DNA of 37,568 nt from Actinomadura rubrisoli. GTDB lineage: Bacteria > Actinomycetota > Actinomycetes > Streptosporangiales > Streptosporangiaceae. Below, one piece after another: positions 32,701 through 37,568 of this stretch. The notes under the pieces were generated by a model. That model saw nothing but the letters and a program-made list of their open reading frames with translations, searched no databases and was not told where the DNA came from. Position 1 is the stretch's first letter. Each line of letters opens with the position of its first letter. Position numbers and translations under genes: made by a program. Location of the stretch: NCBI RefSeq assembly GCF_004349215.1, contig NZ_SMKU01000051.1, forward strand, positions 1 through 37,568. Reading direction: 5' to 3'.

Positions 32701-34498
32701 CGACCGGGTCGGCGGCCAGCGGCCCAGCGACGGCAAGCGGTTCACCGTCGCGCCGGAGCAGGGCAGCGGCCTGGTCAAGGCGTCCGACACCGGCGAGCGG
32801 TTCCCGATGGCCCAGTTCCAGGACATGGACGACGCGGCCAAGCTGTCGCGCCCGGCGTTCGAGAACGCCGACGCCGGGCTGGAGCTGACCGCGGACAAGG
32901 GCGCGCTGGCCGCCACGCGGGTAGTGCGCCGGAGCGCCCGCTACGAGCTGCACATCATGGACGCCGACCCGCCCAGGCCGGCCGGCGCGACGGGAACGGC
33001 GACGCCAGCCAGCGCGGCCGGAAGCGCGATGTCGCTGGCCAGTGGGGCAGGCAGCCGGCGCCCGCCCCGGCTGTACCGCGCGCACCCGGCGGTGTTCGGG
33101 CAGCTCCTGGAGGGCAGCAGCACGGCCCGTTCGCCGCTGTCCCAGCGGGAGGCCCAGTTGCGGCGGCCCTACGACGCGGCGGAGTCGGTCCAGGTCACCG
33201 GCGACCGGTTCGTCATCGCCTACCTGCGCAACAACCACCAGGCGTTCCCGCCCGCCGCCTCCGGCGCGAGCACGGCCGGGTTCGGCAGCCAGACCGCCGC
33301 GGCCGACGCCATGGCGGAGTGGATCCGCGACGAGCCCCGGCTGGCCGGGCGGCTGCACGTGATCCGCGAGGCGGAGGCCGCCGGTGGGGCGGCGGCCCAG
33401 CCCGGCACCTGGACCGCGGCCAACCCGGCGCCGTCCGCCGTCACCGGCACCGAGGCGGTGCTGCTGGGCGGCGGGAACGTGCTGATCTCCGGCGGCGCGG
33501 ACGGGTCCGGCGCGCCGGTGGCCGGCACGATGCTCTTCGATCCGGTCGCCGCCACCTGGTCCGCCGGTCCGGCGCTGAAGACGGCCCGCCGAGGGCACAC
33601 GACGACCGCGCTCCCGGACGGCCGGGTCGTGGTGGCCGGCGGTGTGGGCGCGGACGGGACCCCGCTGGCCTCGGTCGAGGTATACGACCCGGTGGCCCGG
33701 ACGTGGACGAGCCCGCAGCAGACGATGCGCACCGCGCGCCATGGGCATTCGGCCACCGTGGTCGACGGCAAGCTGCTGGTCATCGGCGGCACCGGCGCCC
33801 GGGGCGGGCAGGGCCGGGCCACGCTGACCTCGGCCGAGACGCTCGATCCGGCCACCCTGACGTGGACCGGCCTCCCGCCGATGGCCTACGCCAGGACCGG
33901 CCACCAGGCGGTGCCGCTCCCCGAGGGGCGGGTGTTCGTGATCGGCGGCGCCCTGCTCACCGGACGCGGGGAGCGCGCCATGACCTACTGCGAGATCTAC
34001 GACCCGTCCACGAAGACCTGGGGCGCGGCCGCCGCGTTGATCGTGCCCAGGAAGGGCCACCAGGCGACCGCGCTGCGCGACGGCAAGGTCTTGGTCACCG
34101 GCGGGGACGCGGTGCCGGCCGTGCCCCATCGCCCGGGGAGCCTGGCGGCCGCCGAGCTGTACGACCCGGCCGCGAAGACCTGGACGCGGGTGGCCGACCT
34201 GCCCGGCGGCCGCAGCGGCCATCGCGGCGTGGCCACCCGGTCCGGCCGGGTGCTGGTGGTCGGCGGCACCGACCGCGTCCGCTCCACCGCCGGATACCGG
34301 AACGCGGTGCTCTTCGACCCGTCCTCCGGAACCTGGACGGCCACCGGCCCGCTGGGCGCGGGCCGGTGGGACTTCCCGGCCGTGGTGCTCGCGGACGGCC
34401 GGGTGCTGGCCGTCGGCGGGGTGGCCCTGGCCGGCCCCGCGGCCCCCGGTCCTGACCCCGCCGTGCTGGACGGCACCGCCGAGATCTACCTGCCGTGA
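29756..34498 (+). CDS. Giant beta-rich protein (DUF6603-like) with C-terminal kelch propeller
   Basis: This 1580-residue protein is not functionally recognised. Residues 1-300 are mixed and partly helical. Residues about 300-980 consist of many alternating, glycine-punctuated amphipathic strands (GGFTVGADLTVGIS, FGFTLLGVGGIIGLNRRMD, FGVGVFGIDLHLQLEG), which I associate from memory with the DUF6603 family. A low-complexity Ala/Gly/Thr linker lies near 1080-1105. Residues 1217-1580 form a kelch propeller of six blades, with the N-terminal strand (GTWTAANPAPS) positioned to close the ring. No signal peptide is visible. The start is inside the M64-like gene and the stop is inside the next start (GTGA), so translation is probably coupled. 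The kelch part is a paralogue of the next gene. A structural or scaffold role is an inference. Confidence 0.85.
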   Translation: MTEAGTVATLLAGIGQAMLPLREALASPESFAGLLRRLGWRSETIPQPVKDLGSGVDTLYDALRGLLGDGGINLGGSHSGPLEPPRFSADGIGRVLGATQAVIEGIRGIAAAPDSAIPEPLRADGFREKFPKQLIDHLVVDYLRHYQPPLAFALTALGVIRIRFVPAAGNRPPYRHVSLDLTELPEALADPSGPLKAAFGWGEQEFDYPALAGQIDNLLMALGMRVTLPVVDEPVVEAVQGTVRQLGDDEVRAVRAVLFEQVSDPAAGEGQEHRIAELRLMPLPADGDRLPGVALLPSFDGELGLRIPLGPDIAITIRSDLDLRGGVALLLRPGRPIETVVGFAGEGAPVRRDGSIEVAVERENAGGEPVLLIGARDGTRLQFRKIGGTGGVRLAGGGADVYAEFELDGLEFVFSPGGADGFIAKILPGGGFTVGADLTVGISHRDGFYFRGASNLELQVPAHIKIGPVEVQGLTISAAPSADGLPVALGATIKADLGPVKAVVERIGLSANLVPKPNMDGNLGPLDVSLGFLPPKGVGLSVNAGIVSGGGYLYFDPDHGEYAGALELDFAGLVALKGIGLITTRMPDGSSGFSLLIVITAEFAGGGIQLGFGFTLLGVGGIIGLNRRMDLGALVEGVVSGAIESVMFPRDVVANAPRIISDLRRFFPPEEGTFLIGPMAKLGWGTPALVTVSLGIVIEIPPGTVAILGVLRCVLPREELPLLVLQVDFVGAFEPDKSRLWFFAKMRDSRILTMTIDGGMGLLVAWGGDADLVLSVGGFHPSFKPPPLPFPVPQRLTVDILNSPGRLVRVTGYFAVTSNTVQFGAAVELRLGFNEFGIHGHLGFDALFRFSPFAFVVEISAGVSLKAFGVGVFGIDLHLQLEGPTPWRAHGRGSISLLFFEISADFDITWGEERDTTLPPVQVMGLLESEIRKTDGWQTRLPGGGANPLVTLRQLTETDDLVLHPLGTLFIHQRALPLGTRIDRVGGQRPSDGKRFTVAPEQGSGLVKASDTGERFPMAQFQDMDDAAKLSRPAFENADAGLELTADKGALAATRVVRRSARYELHIMDADPPRPAGATGTATPASAAGSAMSLASGAGSRRPPRLYRAHPAVFGQLLEGSSTARSPLSQREAQLRRPYDAAESVQVTGDRFVIAYLRNNHQAFPPAASGASTAGFGSQTAAADAMAEWIRDEPRLAGRLHVIREAEAAGGAAAQPGTWTAANPAPSAVTGTEAVLLGGGNVLISGGADGSGAPVAGTMLFDPVAATWSAGPALKTARRGHTTTALPDGRVVVAGGVGADGTPLASVEVYDPVARTWTSPQQTMRTARHGHSATVVDGKLLVIGGTGARGGQGRATLTSAETLDPATLTWTGLPPMAYARTGHQAVPLPEGRVFVIGGALLTGRGERAMTYCEIYDPSTKTWGAAAALIVPRKGHQATALRDGKVLVTGGDAVPAVPHRPGSLAAAELYDPAAKTWTRVADLPGGRSGHRGVATRSGRVLVVGGTDRVRSTAGYRNAVLFDPSSGTWTATGPLGAGRWDFPAVVLADGRVLAVGGVALAGPAAPGPDPAVLDGTAEIYLP

Positions 34499-35676
34499 CC
34501 GACACCGAAAGGCCCGACGAGATGACCAGAGCCATCCCCGTGGCCGCCGACACCTGGGCACCGGCGCCCGACTACACCGCGCCGGTGAGCTGGTACGGCA
34601 GGCACGACGGCGCCGTGCTGCTCAAGGACGGCAAGTCGCTGCTGGTCGCCGGCGGCGCCGACGCCGCGTCCTCGGCGGTCAAGCACGCGGCGGTGTACGA
34701 CACCGGCACCAAGACCTGGGCCGCCCCGGTGCCGCTCGGCACCGCGCGCCAGCTGCACGCCGTGACCGTCCTGCCCAGCGGGAAGGTGCTGGTCACGGGG
34801 GGAACCGGCGGCCCGACCGGCCCGGCGCTCGCCACCGCCGAGCTGTACGATCCGGTCGCGAAGTCCTGGACACCGACCAAGCATCCGATGGCCACCGCGC
34901 GCTGGGGGCACAGCGCGGTGCTGCTGTCGGACGGCACGGTGCTCGTCTCCGGCGGCAGCACGGTCCCGTCCGGGCAGACCGTCAGGGCGCTGCGCTCCGC
35001 CGAGGTGTTCCATCCCGGCGACGAGACGTGGACGGCGGCGCCGGACATGACCGACGCCCGCAGCGGCCACGCCGCGGTGGCGCTGCGGGACGGCAAGAAG
35101 GTGCTGGTCTGCGGGGGCGGTGCGCCGGTGGGCACCGCCGCCGACCCGGCGCTGGCGTTCTGCGAGGTGTACGACACCGACAGCAAGACCTGGGCGCCGA
35201 CCGGCACGATGCGACGGCCGCGGCGTGCGCACCAGGCCACCGCGCTGTCGGCGACCCGGGTGCTGGTGACCGGCGGCTCCGCGCCGGGCGCGCTGGACGA
35301 CGGCGGCTTCGACCCGCGCAGCCAGCGGACCGCCGAGGTGTACGACGTGGAGTCCGGCACCTGGACGGACGCCGCCCCCATGCCCGCGGGCCGGGCGTTC
35401 CACCGGGCGGTGGCGGTGGGCGCCGGCAAGGTGCTGGTGATCGGCGGCGCCGACCGGCCGGAGGACGAGGCCGGTTACCGAGGCACGTTGCTGTACGACA
35501 ACGGCACGTGGACGACGGTGGCCGGGCTGGTGCGCGGCCGGTGGGCGTTCGCCGCGGTGGCCGTCGGGGCCGCGGCGCACGTCATCGGCGGGGTGACCGC
35601 CTCCGGGCTTGCCGCGGCCGATCCGGCGGTCGTCGAGCTGACCAAGACCATGGAACGGTACGGGAGCGGCTCATGA
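34495..35676 (+). CDS. Free-standing kelch-repeat propeller protein
   Basis: This 393-residue protein is almost entirely a kelch propeller. Blades follow the pattern LxDGKVLVTGG, variable loop, AELYDPVAKTWT, then TARWGHSAV. Six blades can be counted, with the short N-terminus DTWAPAPDYTAPVSW supplying the closing strand. The order of blades and the last two blades closely match the C-terminal domain of the preceding giant protein (both have AGYR...LFD/LYD, then GRW-F-AV and a final G-GGV). The GTG start overlaps the previous stop and its own stop overlaps the next ATG. No signal peptide is visible. It may compete with, or dimerise beside, the kelch domain of its neighbour. An ATG at 34522 is an alternative start. 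Confidence 0.87.
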   Translation: MTDTERPDEMTRAIPVAADTWAPAPDYTAPVSWYGRHDGAVLLKDGKSLLVAGGADAASSAVKHAAVYDTGTKTWAAPVPLGTARQLHAVTVLPSGKVLVTGGTGGPTGPALATAELYDPVAKSWTPTKHPMATARWGHSAVLLSDGTVLVSGGSTVPSGQTVRALRSAEVFHPGDETWTAAPDMTDARSGHAAVALRDGKKVLVCGGGAPVGTAADPALAFCEVYDTDSKTWAPTGTMRRPRRAHQATALSATRVLVTGGSAPGALDDGGFDPRSQRTAEVYDVESGTWTDAAPMPAGRAFHRAVAVGAGKVLVIGGADRPEDEAGYRGTLLYDNGTWTTVAGLVRGRWAFAAVAVGAAAHVIGGVTASGLAAADPAVVELTKTMERYGSGS

Positions 35677-37568
35677 CCGCGGGCGCCTACTCGTTCCTGC
35701 CCTCGCTGCGCACCGGCCTGGCCACCCGGATCACCGAGCCCCGCGAGCGGGCTCCCAGGGCCTCGGTCCTGGTGAAGCTCACCCTGACCGGGGACCCGCT
35801 CACCCCGGGCAAGGCTCTGGAGCAGACCGTCAAGCAGCCGGTGCAGATCTACGGCCCCGGCGATGTCGTCGGCGTCGACCCGCGGGCGGTCTCGCGCACC
35901 GAGCCCCGGCCGTTCGCCAACAACGTCGAGCCGAACTACCTGGCGCACGTCGAGTTCTACGACGAGGACTTCCTCTGGCGGTACAGCCCGGTGCTGGAGG
36001 ACGGCACCAAGCGGCTGCTGCCCTGGCTGGCGCTGATCGTCCTCGCCGCCGAATCGGAGACCGGGGCGAAGGCGGAGTTCGAGGAGTTCGCGCTGCCCGA
36101 CCGGCCGCTGCCGTTCATCACCGTCACCGAGCCCGCCGCTCTGCCGCCGCACGCCGAGCTCGGCGCGTGGGCGCACGTCCACGTCAACGGCGAACTCGAC
36201 GTTCCGCTCGCCCTGGACCTCGACCCCGCGCGCGATCCGGTCGCACTGGCCAACCTCCGCAGGGTGCTGCGGGAGAACCCCGACAGCGCCTGCTCCAGGC
36301 TGCTGTGCCCGCGGCATCTGCTGCCCAACACCACCTACCACGCCTTCCTGGTTCCCGCCTTCGAGACCGGACGGCGGGCCGGGCTGGGGATGGCGCCGGG
36401 GGACATCGAGGCCAAGACGCCGAGCTGGGGGACTCCTCCCGCGTCGGTGCAGCTGCCGTACTACCACCGCTGGTCGTTCACCACCGGAAGCACCGGCGAC
36501 TTCGAGTACCTGGTCCGGCTGCTCAAGCCGATCCGGGCCGACGACCGGGTCGGACGCCGCGACATGGACTGCCACCGCTCGCCGGGGTTCAAGCTGCCGG
36601 GCGTCACCACCCCCACCCAGCCGGACGGGGTGCTGCGCCTCGGCGGTGCCCTGCAGCTGCCCGAGGCCGACGAGCACATCGACGCCTACGAGAACTGGGA
36701 CAACTACTACGCCGACCCGCAGCGCCCGCCGTACCCGAACCAGTGGCAGCAGGCGATGGCCGGGCTGATCAACCTGGCCGAGGCGTACCAGCACAAGACC
36801 GCGGCCGCGGCCAACACCGAGCTGTCGGAGAAGATCCCCGACCTCGCGAAGGAGGTCGACCCGATCATCACGCCGCCGCTGTACGGGCGCTGGCACGCGC
36901 TCACGCCCCGGCTGCTCACCGGCGGGTCCGGCCCGGTGCCGGAGGGCGAGCTGCGGGGCTGGGTGCACCGCCTCAACCTCGACCCCCGGTTCCGGGCCGC
37001 CGCCCACTACGGCACCCAGGTCGTGCAGGCGCGGCAGGAGGAGTTCATGGCCGCCGCCTGGGCCCAGATCGGCGATGTGCTCACCGCCAACGCCAAGATC
37101 CGGGCCGCGCAGCTGGCCCGCGAGGTGGGGAACAGGCTCAAGGGCAAGCACCTCGACCCGGCCGCGGTCCCCGCCGCCCGCGCCGCGGACGCCCCGCCGG
37201 GCCCGTCCGGGAAGGCGCTGACGCTGACCGCGCCGGCCCACTCCCGGCTGATCCAGAGCCCGGCCGCGGCCCGTGCCACCGCCGCCGCCGTGGCGGGGTT
37301 GACCGGCGCTGAACAGCTGGCCGGAGCGGCGGGGCCGCCCGGTGTGATCGAGCAGCTCGTCGTCCGCTTCCAGGTGGAGGAGAGCCAGGTCGCGACCGCG
37401 CCGGTGTCCCCCGAGATGCGCCGGATCATGCGGCCGGGCGGACGGCTGGTCAAGGGGCTGAAGTTCGACCGGGACCCGAGGGAGGACCTGGTGCCCCGGC
37501 TGGACCGGCCGCCGGAGACCGGCGGCATCACCGCCGCGCCTCCCAAGACCACCCCGCCCGCCGTGGTC
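35673..37568 (+). CDS. Unrecognised large protein, fourth gene of the kelch operon (partial)
   Basis: The ATG overlaps the kelch stop as ATGA. The frame is open to the right edge, giving 632 codons without a stop, all with strong G/C at third positions, so it is a real gene truncated by the window. Residues 1-110 look like an assembly or beta-sandwich domain (EPNYLAHVEFYDEDFLWRYSP, broken here as PNYLAHVEFYDEDF). Next is RLLPWLALIVLAAESE, hydrophobic but too short and acidic-flanked to be a clear membrane anchor. Residues 330-480 are rich in Trp/Tyr/Pro (NWDNYYADPQRPPYPNQW). Later parts are Ala-rich and helical. There is no signal peptide. I do not recognise the family. Being coupled to three other large genes, it is probably a component of the same assembly. 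Confidence 0.85.
   Translation, partial: MTAGAYSFLPSLRTGLATRITEPRERAPRASVLVKLTLTGDPLTPGKALEQTVKQPVQIYGPGDVVGVDPRAVSRTEPRPFANNVEPNYLAHVEFYDEDFLWRYSPVLEDGTKRLLPWLALIVLAAESETGAKAEFEEFALPDRPLPFITVTEPAALPPHAELGAWAHVHVNGELDVPLALDLDPARDPVALANLRRVLRENPDSACSRLLCPRHLLPNTTYHAFLVPAFETGRRAGLGMAPGDIEAKTPSWGTPPASVQLPYYHRWSFTTGSTGDFEYLVRLLKPIRADDRVGRRDMDCHRSPGFKLPGVTTPTQPDGVLRLGGALQLPEADEHIDAYENWDNYYADPQRPPYPNQWQQAMAGLINLAEAYQHKTAAAANTELSEKIPDLAKEVDPIITPPLYGRWHALTPRLLTGGSGPVPEGELRGWVHRLNLDPRFRAAAHYGTQVVQARQEEFMAAAWAQIGDVLTANAKIRAAQLAREVGNRLKGKHLDPAAVPAARAADAPPGPSGKALTLTAPAHSRLIQSPAAARATAAAVAGLTGAEQLAGAAGPPGVIEQLVVRFQVEESQVATAPVSPEMRRIMRPGGRLVKGLKFDRDPREDLVPRLDRPPETGGITAAPPKTTPPAVV

Noticed and set aside
36167..37312. 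A 381-codon plus-strand frame and a 588-codon minus-strand frame over the last gene
   Set aside because: Both are off-frame shadows of the 35673 gene, whose start is coupled to the kelch stop and whose frame stays open to the edge.

Overview
The window is very GC-rich, with strong G/C preference at third codon positions, dense one-component regulators, 1-8 nt gene overlaps and leaderless-type promoters (TANNNT about six bases before the start codon). This indicates the chromosome of a filamentous actinobacterium, probably Streptosporangiales or Streptomycetales. The genus cannot be fixed from the sequence alone. No tRNA, rRNA, CRISPR array, insertion sequence or phage integration gene was seen.

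Layout. (1) Positions 1-5511, minus strand, hold a peptide-uptake operon: an alpha/beta-hydrolase peptidase, a lipoprotein solute-binding protein, a DppB-type permease, and a DppC-type permease fused to a DppD-type ATPase that runs off the left edge. Divergent from it (5685-7588) are a GNAT acyltransferase and an N-acylamino-acid racemase of the enolase superfamily, followed by what may be a 15-codon stump of a third gene. The arrangement resembles the known D-to-L amino acid conversion route by N-succinylation. (2) Positions 7617-9993 carry RidA and a threonine-synthase-like PLP enzyme, divergent from a YheO/DauR-type regulator. (3) Positions 10016-15088 are an envelope region: a terminator, a Pro-rich secreted peptide, an L,D-transpeptidase, an OmpR-type two-component system with an unusual Pro-rich sensor, and a serine hydrolase of the penicillin-binding fold. 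(4) Positions 15281-16839 hold a RibD-like reductase convergent with a FolP2-type dihydropteroate synthase homologue. (5) Positions 17055-23195 hold three regulator/enzyme units: TetR with a flavin-type (LLM) oxidoreductase, GlxA/AraC with a PLP decarboxylase, and LysR with an SDR oxidoreductase. Clear operators can be read for the TetR and LysR pairs.

(6) Positions 23243-37568 are the most novel part. A 1260-residue HTH-STAND NTPase with a membrane segment and 14 WD40 repeats is transcribed away from a compact plus-strand operon of four large genes: an M64-like metallopeptidase, a 1580-residue beta-rich protein ending in a kelch propeller, a second free-standing kelch propeller, and an unrecognised protein of at least 632 residues that leaves the window still open. 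Every junction in this operon overlaps. None of the four proteins has an evident signal peptide, and the two kelch domains are recognisable duplicates. I know of no characterised system with this composition. It is the best candidate here for an undescribed multi-protein apparatus.
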